Shown here in pieces: positions 48,984-62,649 of a DNA stretch of 64,000 bases. Position numbers and translations under genes: made by a program. The DNA lies in NCBI RefSeq assembly GCF_022539665.2, contig NC_081335.1:2914001-2978000 (forward strand), written 5' to 3'. Numbering within the stretch: position 1 is the stretch's first letter; each line of letters begins with the position of its first letter. The DNA comes from Daphnia carinata. Taxonomy: Eukaryota; Arthropoda; Branchiopoda; Diplostraca; Daphniidae. The notes below the pieces were generated by a model. That model saw nothing but the letters and a program-made list of their open reading frames with translations, ran no database searches and was not told the DNA's origin.

Positions 48984-51201
48984 TTTTCTAAAAGAAAAGA
49001 CGTAAGAAGACCAACAATTGGCGGTGCCGACCCGCCATCTATCAGCTCAACACCTGACAGGCCCCTCGAGCTGTTTCATTCATAATTATCGCACGTCCTT
49101 TTGTCGCTTTATCTTTTTCGGTTCCACACCCGTTCTTTTCTTTTTACACGAGTTAACGTCTCTCTCTCTCGCTTCGTTCCTCCACCTTTTCTTCTCTCCC
49201 TGTCTTTAACCTTTTTGTCTAAATTAGACCAAAACAGGATGGTGTCTACTTTTTTGTTTAACGATGTGTAATAAGAGCCTCTCTATCGCTATCCCTCGCA
49301 GGTAGAAAAAAATAAATAAATAAAAATTGTGTTTTCATCGAGAAGGAAAGCAATGATCTTGACTGAAATGAATTTTCGATTCGGGCATTGGCTCTAGTTA
49401 GATTTTTCGCAAAGCTAAGTGGACTATGTGATATGTGTATACTATTATTAAGTGGCTGCCCTATTCAGTTGTCTGACGGAAGCTTTTCAAGCTTAGTAAC
49501 AAGGCTCTAATGGCCGGCGTTCAAGCCCCACAGCTACCGCCGTTTCATCTCCACACACACACACACACACACACTCGTATTATATATTTGATGTGTGATG
49601 AGTCTTGCTTGGCAATATGTTTCATTCTCCACGAACCCTTGAAACCCCTCTATAAGAAAAATGTTTATTTTTTTGGTTCCTTCTTTTTCTTTATTTTGAA
49701 TACACACCGGCGGCTAGTTGATTCAGAAAAACACGTAGAAGAATAAAGAGATAGAAGAGAGAGAGAAAGATGAAGCCGACAGTCTAATTACAAAGCGGTG
49801 TCTCTTTTGTGTGTGTATGCTGCGCGGTGGGAGGAGAGAAGGAGAAAAGAGCAATGGAAACCGCCGCCATCATTACACACCTACAACTTGCCTGAAGGCA
49901 TGGTCTTCTGACTCGAAAGATAAAAGGAAAACAAGAGATGAAAAAAAAAAAGGGAAGGCATTATACACTATTCACACTGGTGATAATTGAGAGCTCATTC
50001 ATCATGAACTTTGATGGATGTGTGTGCGCTCCTTCCAACCTCCCAATCCGGGCCTTCCTATTTCTATAGCAACACACCTGGACGGCCAACTTTGCCAAGG
50101 AACTTGCACGATACCAACATTTTACCTCACTCATTTCTCCGGTGCTTTTAATGAATTAATCTCTCGATTTTCGCTAATTAATCGGCAAAGACACGGATAC
50201 CATCATCAAAGACCTAACCCAAATAATAGAGTGATTTGCATATTAAAAAAAAGAAAACTTGTTCATTTATTCAACTGATGAATATCTAAAACCAAGTACA
50301 GTTGGCGGCCATCACGTCTATTATATCACATATACATTTTAAATGTATATTCTAGATAGAGTATATAATGTTATAATAAGGAGCTGGCAAGAAAGAATGC
50401 AATGTGCGCTCTTGGGCGTTTTTGTTTTTCGTGTGATAGTATAAAGACATGTAAAAAAAAAAAAAAATTATGGAATAAACTTCTTTTTTTTTTAACGATG
50501 CCGTGAAGATATAATTGGATTCGGGCGACTGCTGCCGCTGCAACCGCTGATTTATGTCGGCTAAGTGGGCAGCTCTCACCCCCCCCCCCTTTCTTTTTCT
50601 TTTAAAGATTTTTAACCAGAGGTGTATATTCATACAAGTAAATAAATAGGGGTAAGACGCTTGAATAACGAGTTAATTTTCATCTCCCTCTCATAAAAAA
50701 AAAAAAATTAAACAAAAAAATTTCAACTGACGTTTGACTTGAATTTGCACGACAGATCGATTGGAAACTCATAACGTTCTTTTTTTTCTTTCGCCCACGT
50801 TGTTTTTTTTTTGTCTTCTCTCAGCCAATCAAATAGTGAGACAAGTCTATTACAGTTGCTAATTGAGATATAATAAATAGGTGCACGTCACGAAGAATTC
50901 CGTCTTTGATATAAAAATTTCGAATAGGGGGGGGGGGGGAATATTCCAGAGGCCTGATAGAGTATAATATACGTGAATCCAACAACAACGAGAAAACAAA
51001 AGGTACACGCATAATAAAGCAATGAATCGTAATCTCGCCGTGGGTATTATTTTTACGCGTGTACCGACTGCTGTTGTTGCGTAATTGGCCCTTCGAACTG
51101 ATACCCGGCCTCTCTCGCATATAATATTGTGTGATGATGAGAAGTCGGCATCAACAGAACAACAGCTCACTTGTTTTCTCTCCATAAATATGGAGAAGAA
51201 A

Positions 51202-51207
51202 TTTATT
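51202..51207 (-). terminator. Likely polyadenylation signal of LBX
   Basis: AATAAA on the minus strand, about 590 nt after the LBX stop codon. Confidence 0.4.
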
Positions 51208-51793
51208 ACTTTTGTTTTGTTTTTTTCAGGATAGAAAAAAAAGCCACGAATTTTCGCGATATGTTAATTAATATATTTTTTTTTTTCGTCCTTTTCTTTT
51301 TTGTTTCGCTATTTTAAATTTGGAGGAGGAAAATGGAAGGGCAAGGGGAGGATTTCGGGAAAAAAAAGGACATACACACCAAAAAAGAAATCACATGCGA
51401 GGACATACAAATCTTAAAATGTACAACAATAAAATTCAACGTATTCCAATGAACCAAGAACCTTCCTTTTTTCTATGTGATGAAATACAGTCACAGATGC
51501 TCAATAAAAACTTACAGAATAAAAATCACACACACACACACACAGACGTCAAACTCAAAACCATTAGTTATTCATTTCACCTGAAAATAATAATAATAAA
51601 ATATTTTCTTTTTTTTTTGTTGTTGTTGCTGTTGTTGTGATCAGTTTTCGTAGAAAATAGGCCAGAAGTAAATATATAGTAAATAGAGGAACGAGTTTTT
51701 GTTTTTCTGTTGTCAATTAAACAACATCAAATAAATTGCTTTTCTTTTTGAAATCGTCTTTCACGAACAATTCACGATTTCAATGGCGGTGTT

Positions 51794-52330
51794 TCAATCG
51801 CTGGCTGCTGCGATGGCTTGATTGTATTCATCGGCCTTCTTCTGCAACATATTTAAATCCATGTGCGCACCGATAAATGCCTTGTGATGATGTTGATGAT
51901 GATGGTGGTGATGATGACTGCCCAGGATCTTGGCCGATTCGACGTCCTTTTTTAATTCTTCCATGTCTCGTTTAAGTTTGGCTCGTCGATTTTGGAACCA
52001 AGTAATCACCTGAGCGTTGGTCAATCCCAGTGTCAGTGCAATCTGGTTTGTTAAATTTAAAATAAATAAAAATTTAGGCTTTAGAAAAAAAAAACAGAAA
52101 TGGACAGGGGTTGTCAAAATGAATTACCTCATCGCGATCGGCAGGTGACAGGTACTTTTGATAGAGGAACCTTTTCTCTAATTCGAAAATCTGGTGATTG
52201 GTGAAAGCCGTTCGGGACTTGCGCTTCTTTTTGGCCTGTTGTCGAGGACTGAACAGGGCCCCTCCACCGCCTCCTCCTCCGCCACCTCCTCCACCACCTC
52301 CTCCACCGTGACCACTCCCATTCTGACTTC
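51794..52330 (-). CDS. Lbx: Ladybird homeobox protein (LBX), 3' exons only
   Basis: Homeodomain transcription factor of muscle and neural patterning. Two exons are visible: 52330-52128 and 52042-51794. The first starts after a strong acceptor (TTCTTGTTTCACAG) in phase 1, so at least one upstream exon exists; it should hold the N-terminus with the eh1 motif. The exon opens with a run of about 16 glycines, then KKKRKSRTAFTNHQIFELEKRF, LYQKYLSPADRDE, an 85-bp intron, and IALTLGLTNAQVITWFQNRRAKLKRDMEELKKDVESAK. Thr before WFQNRRAKLKRD and the YLSPADRD helix 2 are ladybird signatures. The C-terminus has a histidine run (HHHHHHHQHHH) and ends NQAIAAASD. It lies in the same orientation as TLX/C15. 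Confidence 0.93.
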
Positions 52331-52986
52331 CTGTGAAACAAGAAAAAGAAAAACGATTGTGGATGAGTTTCATCATTGAACTACCAGTACAAGAAAAAGC
52401 CTCCATACAGATCTGAGTTCATTATACAACAAAACTGTTGGCTCTGTCAAGAGAGAGAGAGAACAACATTCAAAAATGTCTTTAAAAAAATGCGACCTCT
52501 TCCCCATTATTTTTTTTTAAGAAAATAACATTTAAAAAAAGAGAAGGGGAGTGTTTGAAAGTGTCAATTGACGCGAAGAGACACAACATCTGACCCCTGG
52601 TGATAAGTTCGAGAGGGCGCTTCGTGTTACATATATACGAACACGAAGAAAGGGACACACACACACACGCACTCACGGGGTTTGAAAAAAAAAAGAAATT
52701 CTTTTTCCTTTTGCCAACACTTTTTCATTTCCCTTCGGAATGATTTTCACCAGTTGAATAAGGTCACAGACACTTTGGGGAGAGCACACACGGAGCAAAG
52801 AGGAAGGAAGTTGGCCTTTTGGGTTGGGTTCCCTGCCAGGCGCAAAGTAGTCGCTTGTCATTGACGTCGTTACTGGACCAGTTGCTTCTGTTGGCCATCA
52901 ACAAACCATTAAGTAAACGTCCGCTCCGTTTTCAGTTGACTGAAACTGAGAGGGAGGTCTCCTCCATTCCTTTTTTTTTTCATATT

Positions 52987-52991
<5 letters not shown>

Positions 52992-53022
<31 letters not shown>
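52992..53022. repeat. (CA)n microsatellite
   Basis: About 15 uninterrupted CA units. Confidence 0.95.
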
Positions 53023-53026
<4 letters not shown>

Positions 53027-56000
53027 CATACAGACACACATAGGGCTATTAGTTGGGTCACACCTTCAATTGGATCTCCCTCTTTTGACTCTAAACACTT
53101 CAGAATAGTCCCATTTATCACTCGGGTTAGCAACAAACTCTGACGTCACGCTTTGAAACGTAGAACAGCACGTTGATATTAGCTGGGGTTGATGGACTAG
53201 AAAGGAAAGAAAACGATTTGTCTTTTTTTTTGCCACTGTTGGGAGGACTTGCACCGGCAATTTAGCTCATCGACGAACCATTTTCGAATTCTTTCCAAGA
53301 GACAAATGACAGTGAACAGAAGGCGAGCTTTAAAGGAGGAGGGGGGGGGGGGGGGAGATGCCTGCAACATTGACAAATGGTATTATAGCCTGTTCAACTT
53401 GTGTATGTGTGGACGTGTTTGTTCCAGAGAAGTATAAATGACACTCAAATATTTTTGTTTTGAATTTCAAAAAGATCGTCTACTCGAATAACTGAAACTG
53501 ACTAATTGCACAAGCATTCCTTTTGTTTTCCTTTTTCTTTTTAAAGACAATTTTTTCAGGTGCAGTGTGAAATTCTTTTTTTAACTAAGAAAAATATGTG
53601 GAGGACTAGTGTTAAATAAGTTCCACCTACAGACAGTTGACATGTCAGCGCTAAAATGTTTTTCTCTTTCATTTTTTCCCCCCCAAAAAATACATTCCAA
53701 CATTCCACCGATCAATTGATGTGTCTATAAAAAAAAATATTAGGCAAAGTCTCCTAGTTTATATATATGCCTCCCTTGGTGGGAGGCACATCGAGTCGAA
53801 ATAGAGAGATCAACGCTCAATAATAATGCGGATGGAAAAAAAAAATAATAATAATAAAGCCATTCGTGTTTCTTATATTTAGATAGACCCCTCGGTTTGT
53901 CTCTATAAGTTTTGTTGCCTGTGTAATAATAACACAAAGTCCCACCGAAAGTTCTTTTCACCACGCTCACGTTCGGTTTTTATTTAAAAAAGAAGAAGAA
54001 GTATTTACTACTGTAACACAATAAGTGGTCCGCGGTTTTTCGGTTGTTTTTTATTATTATTTCGAACGGGCGGAAACGTTCTTTTCAACTGCCTCGATTT
54101 TGTCCTTATTCAACCCGTTGCCCACCCGCCCGAAAAAAAGTTCTGCCTTTATAGGAAGACAACACGCCGACGCCATCATTTCTTTCCCAGAACACTCTAA
54201 AAAAGAAATGACATCCTATCTACTATAAAAGTGTGATATCAATAATAAAAATAACAAAAAAAAAAAAAGCTGGATGGGGGGGGGGGGGGAGGAAAAATGA
54301 GTTCCCTGTTTTATAAGGAGAGCCCTTCAATTTAAACGCAGACACAACATAAAAGAAAAAACACGCCCATTCACACACCCACACAATTGTTTGGGGGTCT
54401 ATAAAAGTCACCGAACACTCCCGATTGTCGGAAATTTGTCACTGTAAACATTTACAATTAGACGAAGATAACACCGAAAAAAAATTGCTGCTATTTGAAA
54501 TTTGGAATGTTTCTTTTTTCGTCCGTTCCCATCCGAAATCCGAAAGATTGTTTAATATACACGGCGGATGTGAATAAAAGATGATGCAAGAACTAAAAAA
54601 ACACTGGCTGAAAAAAAAAAAAGAATTTTCAATATGCACGCGGGCAATTGAACAGTGGAAATAAAAGAATGAAAGAAAAGCCTTCGAAAAAAACATAGAA
54701 ACGGTGTTGAATGTCATTTATTATTCCCATGCCGCCGCCGCCGCGCCGCTGCCGAGGTGATGATGATGATGGATCGTGCAGGATGTTGGCTGGATACCGC
54801 GCGGCGTCGTCAGCGCGGCCGAGGCTAATTATCGCGGCATATACACAACAATAAAAAATAAAAATGAAAATAAAAGGTCGTCTATTCCTTTCGTTCATTG
54901 GCCAAACGAATAAAGAAAGAAGAATTACGAAATTTGCATCCCGAGGAAAGAACACAAAAAACGTTTTCTTTATCCAAAGATTAATTTTCTACTCAACGCT
55001 GATTAATCGATCGCTTTAAATGTGATTAAAAGCAGCTCTCATCGCCTATATGTAATCAGCAGGATGACCCTTGACGACCTTATGTTTTCCTTTTGATTTA
55101 TCAAAGTAAAATTTAACAATTTCTTTTTTTTTTTTTTTTTCAACGTCGTGTTTTTTGTGAACACGAAAACGGAATTTCAACGAGGAAATGAGTTTGAATC
55201 CGCGAAAGTCTGGGCGCATGCGCACAAGTTGGCCACAGAAGTTCATCAAATGCCGGCCCTGTTCCTTGCCACTTTGATGATGATAGATCAGACCTGAATG
55301 GATGACGGATGATGACGGTCCAATCGTCGGCATTTTCACCAAAACAGGGCCCCCAAGGACAGGTATATAGATGCTATATAGGTAATTCTAATGTACCGTA
55401 TGTTATAATGGTAGAGATATCTATATAACTATGATGCCTGGTAGGCCTTTTTTTCTTCTTCTTATATTCTTATCAACGCCAACAGGTGCGAGCTCATTAT
55501 AAATGGCCGCTGAGGTAATCATTTCCCCCTCCATCCGTTTCATTTGCCTTTTCTTTTTCTCTGTCAGGAAGAATCTTTATTTCTTTTTGGCCCCCTCTTT
55601 TTCTTAAAGAAAGGTAGAAATGTTTCGATGGGACCACCCAAACCAAAAAGAAAAACAAGCCCAGCTGATCAACTTGGAATTCCTCTGACTTCTCGGAAGC
55701 TACGCGCTCCTTCCAGTTTCGAGTTTTGATGAATACCATCATTTACGCATTTGATATCGAACCCCAGTCAAACTGAACGTCATTTCAACAAAGTGGAAAG
55801 TTGAAAAGAAAAAAACGAACATTTTTTTTTCTCTTTAACGAGAAATCGAAATCGAACCCAATTGTGGAACTGTAGAAACAATCGAATTAAAAGCCCTGAA
55901 CCCGTTTTGAAAAGAAGCAAGAAAACAAAAGATGTGTACATCGTTCGATGAAAAATGGGCCTAGATGAAGCTAAAAATACATAACAGGCAACGATGGCTA

Positions 56001-59000
56001 ACGAGACGATGCAGATTCATCACAGTCGGTCTCGGTATTGTTGCATACAATCTTACTCATCCGTAAATGAAGGGGCAGCTTTTGTCGGTTCACTCAAACA
56101 CCTGCGCTACATTTATATTTTCTTAAATAACACAAAGAGGTAAATACAAAAAAAAAAAAAAAAAAAACGGGCAAACCAGAAAGGTTTGTTATTTAAAAGA
56201 AGTCCATTAAAAATAAGAACTGGGATGTGGACCCGATGCTCCGGCATTAGCTATCAACTCGGCTGGACATTTAAAATCAAAATGAAAATCATAATTCTTT
56301 ATTTACTTTTCTAGGAAAATACTGGTTTTAAGCAAAATGCTGGGGGAAGTTAGCGAAAGAAAAAAAAAAAAAAAAAAAAGAAGGTCCTTCCGGACGCATT
56401 TCGATCGCTTAGTCCGTCGACACTTTCAATATACAGAGTGCGTGTGAGTGGCCCAACTGGGCAAAAGAGAGAACCCTCTGGGAAGACGAGGCAAAATGAA
56501 AACAGTCGCTAAAGTCCAGAGGTGTTGACAGACATTAAAAAGAAGGCAGTCTTGACCGAGGAAGTGGAAAATAAAAATAAGAGTCTCGTCTAAAACATTG
56601 GAAAGGGGAAACAAAAAAAAAAAAAAAGGGTTTCGACCTCCCACGATAACAGCTGTTGAAAAACTGGCGTGTTTTTAACCCATTTTTTTATTTGCTATTT
56701 TCAAAAAAAAAGGGAAGAGGGAAATGATTCTTTTTGAATACGGATCGTGTAACAGAGCCAGCAATAAATGATGAGGAATCAATCCCAATCAAATGAGAGT
56801 TGAGTGATGGTGAGAGAGTGTGTACGTACGCACTCGAAACTTAGCCCAGTGTGAAATGTCTACCCACTTTCCATGCGATTATTCAGCAGATGAATAATCG
56901 CGTCTGGGTATCTCAGATTTGTCTTTTTTTCTTTATTTTTATTTTTCACGGTCTGGCACGCAGTTAACAATCTGTCTGCATGTGTGTAACTAATGCGTAC
57001 AAATGGCACAACTCTCGCATGGAAGCGGCTCAAAAATGACGTCACATTAGGGAAAGCTCATAACGCGCAACGATCTGATTTGAGCGGGGGAGGATTTTTC
57101 TTTTTTTAAGGGTGTGATTTAGGAAAAGCTTATTTCATTTTTTTTTTTTGAATTTTATCTAACGTTGAAAAATCACGCCCACCAGAAACAGATGGCGTCA
57201 TACAGCGCGCACGCAGCGACCAGCGCGAAATAAGCAGGGCCATCCAAACGCGTTTTTAAGGTTGCGGATGATGAAGACATTACGGGAATTGGAGAAGTGA
57301 TAAATGAGGTGGAAAACGAGTGAGGGGGAGGACGAGGAGGAGAGGCAGGAGGGGATTTCTTTTTCCCCCCTTCCTAAACCCCATGCTGGGCTCGCTCCGC
57401 AACACCTGCGCTCCTCTGGAATCAAGTCATCCAAACTCTTGTACGTTACATCCATATGCCTAAAATCCAACATCCATTTTCGGATGATGCTTTCAAAGTG
57501 GCGAGGGTGATAACAACATGCAATCAACTATTTCATGTGCTCCCCGGACGGCCCTCTTTTTTTTTAAGGCCCGTTTTGTGATTGATTCCAATTTTTACAC
57601 ATACTTTCTCTTTATACAGTTAACGTATTACAGTATACAAATAGTTTACTTCGGGACGTGTCTAGTGATAATAAAGTGGACTCGGTCGGCGGTCCAGGCG
57701 TGTTGGAAACGCTTAAATTTCATTCAGTTAAACTATTTCCAAAAAGCCCTTTCTTTTAAAACTATTATCTACGTTGATCTGATGAATTGAATTCTCAATT
57801 ACGAGCTGATTTGTGAGCGCATCTTTTAGCGACAGGTGGCAATTCATCATCGTGAATTGTTTTTATTTCCTTTTTCCCATTGCTACACCGGAAGAAGGAA
57901 TAGAGTAGTTCAAAGTACGAAATACAATGGCAATGATTTTTCGTGCCTTTCTTATAAATAGCTCACACACAACAATTGAGTGTAGAGTTGATGAACGAAA
58001 CAACAAGAGTTTCAGAATGTTCATTGATTCGTTTCGCAGAGCTGGGGATTTGAAAGAAAACAGACGGGAAACGAGGGTGGGGCATTGTTAGAAAATAAAA
58101 AAAAATGTTCCAGGATAGCGACAGTACATCTACCTTTTAGCTCATCAAAGTCTCATTTCTTTTTTGTTGTGTTGTGTGTCAAATTTCGTTAATGAGAGCC
58201 CCGAAAAGGCCTCATTTTCATCGTGATGGTTTCAGACTTCTTTTTCTTTTTGTTACACTTTCAAAAAATTCAAAAAATAAAAAAAAATATGGAATAGCAA
58301 GAGAATTAAGACCACCCCGAGTGGGAAAAAGAAAAAAGAATTGTAACCATCAAGAAAAGAAGAAGAAAAAAAAAATGAATAGAGAGAGAGAGACCATCAT
58401 CACAAGCGGCCCTCTTTTATCTCATAACCGAGAGGGCTACCGGTTGCGCATCGTGACTGGGCATAAAATAGATAATTCCCTGCGTTTTTTTTCTCGAATG
58501 AAAACAAAACAGAAATGAAAGAATAAAAAAAAAATAAGAAGAAGAAGAAGAAGAAGAGTCAATGATATATACAACCGTAGAAGGGGGCTGGCCTATTCTG
58601 ATAGGCTGCGGTGTAGTAAGTTCTGCGATACACACATAGAAAAGAACACAAGAGCCGGCCAAGAAGGCGGCTTCTTTTTGACCACCCATCCGTCAACCCT
58701 ATACACAAGTCCCCCCCCCCCTTCTCTTGCCACCTCATAGGATGTATAGAAAAGAACAAACCCACTTCATCTCCGCCTCCATTATGTTTTTTTTTTGTTT
58801 TTTTTTGTTTCTTCCACCTTGGCTCTTGTGTTGTCTCTCCGCGCTCATTTCCAGAGAGCCGCCATATCTTTTCTCACTTTCGGTCATCAACAATGGCTGC
58901 GGTAGGTATTTTGGAACACTCTGTGATGGCCTCCTTTAATCTCTTATCATTTTGGAAAAAAAAAAACAAAACACTATCGACTTGAGTTGCCAATCTAAAT

Positions 59001-62000
59001 AGCACCACCTACAAAACACGTCAACACATCGATTCTCTTATATTCTTCCGGCCAATTGTTTCTTAAGTTGTGTTCCAAAATTGAAAACAAAATCGACTTC
59101 CTTAAAAAAAAATTTCTATATTTTTTAAGTTTTATTTTAAAAAAAAGACGTCGGCTCAACGGGGGAGGTGACGACAAGGGCGGATTGTTCTTTTGCCTTC
59201 TATTTATAAATGTGTGGCTTTCGAAAATTAAAGACTCGAGGCGCATAGATGAGAGACGAAGACACAAACCCCTGACTGGAAACAACGGAAAATGAGACGG
59301 CAATGGAAGATGTATGGGTGTAGGAAGAGAGAGAAAAAAAAAAAAAAAAAAAAAAAGAAGTAGCCGGTCAAGACGCACACGTTGTGCAGATGTCACGTTG
59401 TCAGTGTTACTCAACATGAAAGAGGAGTGAGGAGAAACACGCAGACAAACACAGACAGGGGCACCACCAAAAAACCCAAAACAGACAAGCTGCTGCCAGC
59501 GAAAACAGTTTTCATTTATATATATATATTTTACAAGAGAAGAAAAAAAGAAAGATCAAGTTTGGGGATGGGCTACGTAACAGAAACTTTAACAGACACG
59601 AGCTACATAGAACTTGTATCCTGCGGGTTCTCTCCCTTTTTTTTTCCCTTTCAAAATCTAAACTGACGAGTGACTAGTCTTGTAAATAGACGCTTCGAAT
59701 AACAGAAAACATTTTCCGTCTTTCTTTTTTTCAAAACATAACAAGCAATGAACGACTACAAGAACCTAAAATCTATTAGGTCCGGGGTTCACAGCACAAT
59801 TGGCTGCTAATTTCTTGGGGCAATTGTCTTTCATTAGAATAATGGCGATTGAAAATGAACCCAATGACCAAGACGTTGATCGATTCAAGATGTGCGCACA
59901 CAATCAAACCTATTGTGGCTTTTCCAGCCATTTCAAAAAGAAAATTCGTTTTCAATTGAACGCGTGATGAATAGGCGACGGTGTTGCGCAGGAATGAAGA
60001 AAACATTCGCTGCGTTTTTCAATGGTGGAGATATGCTAATGCCTCTGCCTTAAAACGAAGATTCGGGGTGTACAAGCGCATAAAGCCAAAGAGAAATTGA
60101 ATGATGATTTCCCACACTATGCAACCAGTGGTTGAAGGAAGAAAAAACATCCCTAATGAAGACATTTGTATATTTATACATGTTCAAAAGCCATGAGAAT
60201 AATCTTTCTTCATTCTTTACTTTTTCTTTGCCTTCCTTCTTCTTTCTTTTTCATCATCAACACCTGAAGGCGCTGATTACCTGTCAAGGTAAAAAGGAAA
60301 AAAAAGGGGGAAAAGAAAGAAACACAAGTTTTCTCCTTCTTTTGGCGGCCTGGCCCACCCCCGCTGCGGTTCTATTCTTCTTCTTATCTTCTCCTTTTTT
60401 TCTTTCTTTCTGACTCTCTTTTTTTTTATCTTATCTCTTCTGATTTCAAATGTTTCATTTCTGTATTTTATTTTCGCTTTTTCTAATTTTTTTTTCAGCA
60501 CAAGTCAAAAGAAATACTAGAACGCGTTAAACGGATTATGTAATCTATTTTCCATTCCGAAAATAAAAACTCCTACCCAGCCCAAAAGCGTAAATGAAAC
60601 GACTAATGGACATAGTTCTCCAGTTTTGGAATGACCTTCCTTCGCGAAAGAAAAATAAAATAAAATAACCGACATCTGTTCCAGGAATAGGCCTCAGGGC
60701 ATGTTTCCGCGCGCAGATTGAATTAAGTCATCAAGGACCTCCCTCCACTCTCTTTTGAAATCATTATTTTTTTTTTCAGACTTTCGACGATATGAAGTAC
60801 TAACTACACAAACACAACAATAAATAGACATTTCACACGGCCCACAGACGAGCTTTTATTCCCCCCCCCCACGCCATTTTTCGTGTGTGTGTGTGTGTGC
60901 CTGAGTTTTGTTGTATGGGCCGACTTAACGAGACGGGCCAACAACACAGGGCCCCCATCATTAAGAAAAGAGAGAAGAGATAAATATATATAAGGGGTTT
61001 CTTCTTCTATCTTCTTCCATTTTTTGAATGGAACCGCGCGCGCCTTCATTAGGTTCTTATTGTTGGGCCCGTTGCGCTGCTGTCGCTTCTGCCGGGCGCC
61101 AGAGGCCCGTCACCCACACACACACGGGCACCGATTAGTAACATCACACCTGATGGGATCCATAACTAATGGCCACCAACAAGTACCACCCTAATGTAGT
61201 CAAAGAGAGTCGAGCAGCTGACCGATTCACAACGTCTTTATTACAACAAGACTTTAGACCGACACACACACACATAACATTTTTGCTGGGTGTAACGCAC
61301 ACGCACCGCAGCATTGGAACACAGCTGTTTGAGAATGTCCTTTCAATTTAGTTATAATATATTTTACAAAAAAAAAAATAATAATAAAAAGCTGCGAAGT
61401 GAAAAGAATAAGTGATTTGAACACGCTCACGTTCCAGCATTTGAATTTGGCGCTTGACTGTCAAAACGATAAAACTAGGATATTTCGTTTGGCGGATTGT
61501 CTAGAGATTTCTAAATCAAGACATTTTACCTATCGCTTAAAAAAGAAAAGAACAATAGCGCATTGTTCGACAGCCGATAGTTGATTTCTTCCCATTGGCC
61601 GATCAAGAAGGACTTCGTTTGATGTAGACACTCTATTAGTGGGCGTAACATCTTCAAGGTGATGAAAAACGATTTGAAATATGTATAAAAAAAAAAGAGT
61701 AGAAGAGCTAGTTAGTTGCCACTTCATGTCCGATCCGGCTGGTTATGTCGGCAAGGTTTAAAATCATTTTTTTCCTTTACTTGATGGCTTCATTTTTCAA
61801 TAACACAAGAGGAGAGATGGGGGGGGGACACGCACAAGCCCTACGCACTCAATCCGGCGTTTTTGAAAAAAAAAAGGGCCGGTCCCAACGATTCGATCCG
61901 GTGCCCATTCGAACTCGACGACGAGGGGGTTTGTTCCAAACACACAATTTTTTTTTTCGGTTTTGAACAGGCCAAGCAAAAAAGGCCTCGGCGCGAAAAT

Positions 62001-62618
62001 CGACGTGTCCGACATGCTCCATCAACATCTCTATTTTTGGTGGGTTGAATTGAAGAGACTCTTGTTCACTTTCTATATTATTAGACTAGCCCTTTTTATC
62101 TATTTCATTTTTCCTTTGCCTTTTCATCTCGAAAATATATTATCTTTTTTTTTTATCTAAAAATAAAAAATCCTTTTTTAAAAACTGTAATGGCAAAACA
62201 GGCTCAGCTCTGACAGCTGTCCGCGCTCAAAATAGACCGTGGCGTAACATCGTCATTTTTATGTATTTTTTTTTTTTTTTGAGGGAAATTTTCCTATTCA
62301 ATTGACGCTGATTTCTCCAAAGACCTTCTTTTATTTTTATTTAGTACCTCCCCGCCTTTACGGATAATTGAATTAAACAAAAAGTTGACTCGATTTGCAG
62401 CGCTCCATTCGCCTATAGTATATAGACAGAGGGGGGGGGGGGGTACATATACATAATAATCGATTTCCTTAATTTTTGTTGTTTTTCTTCCTGCCCCGCT
62501 TTTTTTTTCGCCGGTGTTGCTCTCACCTTTCGGTGGAATATCTACCTGGCCTCGCGAACGTAATCGATTATTAATCACAGTCGGGGAAAAAAGAAACAAG
62601 CCCCCACACACTTCCGCC

Positions 62619-62623
<5 letters not shown>

Positions 62624-62649
<26 letters not shown>
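62624..62649. repeat. (CT)n microsatellite
   Basis: About 13 CT units. Confidence 0.95.

Larger units (their letters stand above)
34707..51793. other. 17-kb non-coding landscape between TLX/C15 and LBX
   Basis: Covers the upstream region of TLX/C15 and the downstream region of LBX. AT-rich, with many A/T runs, CA/GT and CT microsatellites (for example 35281-35332) and many poly-G/poly-C runs of ten or more. Open frames here are mostly translations of simple sequence. The only candidate genic item is the small exon pair at 48.65-48.98 kb. The LBX 3' UTR probably ends near a minus-strand AATAAA at 51202-51207. Regulatory function is inferred from the position between two developmental genes. 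Confidence 0.5.

Noticed and set aside
52331-52406. LBX starting at the ATG at 52406 without an upstream exon
   Set aside because: The stretch contains a strong polypyrimidine acceptor ending at 52331, and the residues before it do not resemble any LBX. It remains possible if transcript data show it.
57198-57527. 109-codon minus-strand frame in the LBX upstream region
   Set aside because: No eh1 motif or homeobox N-terminal signature, and no suitable phase-1 donor joining it to the LBX exon at 52330.
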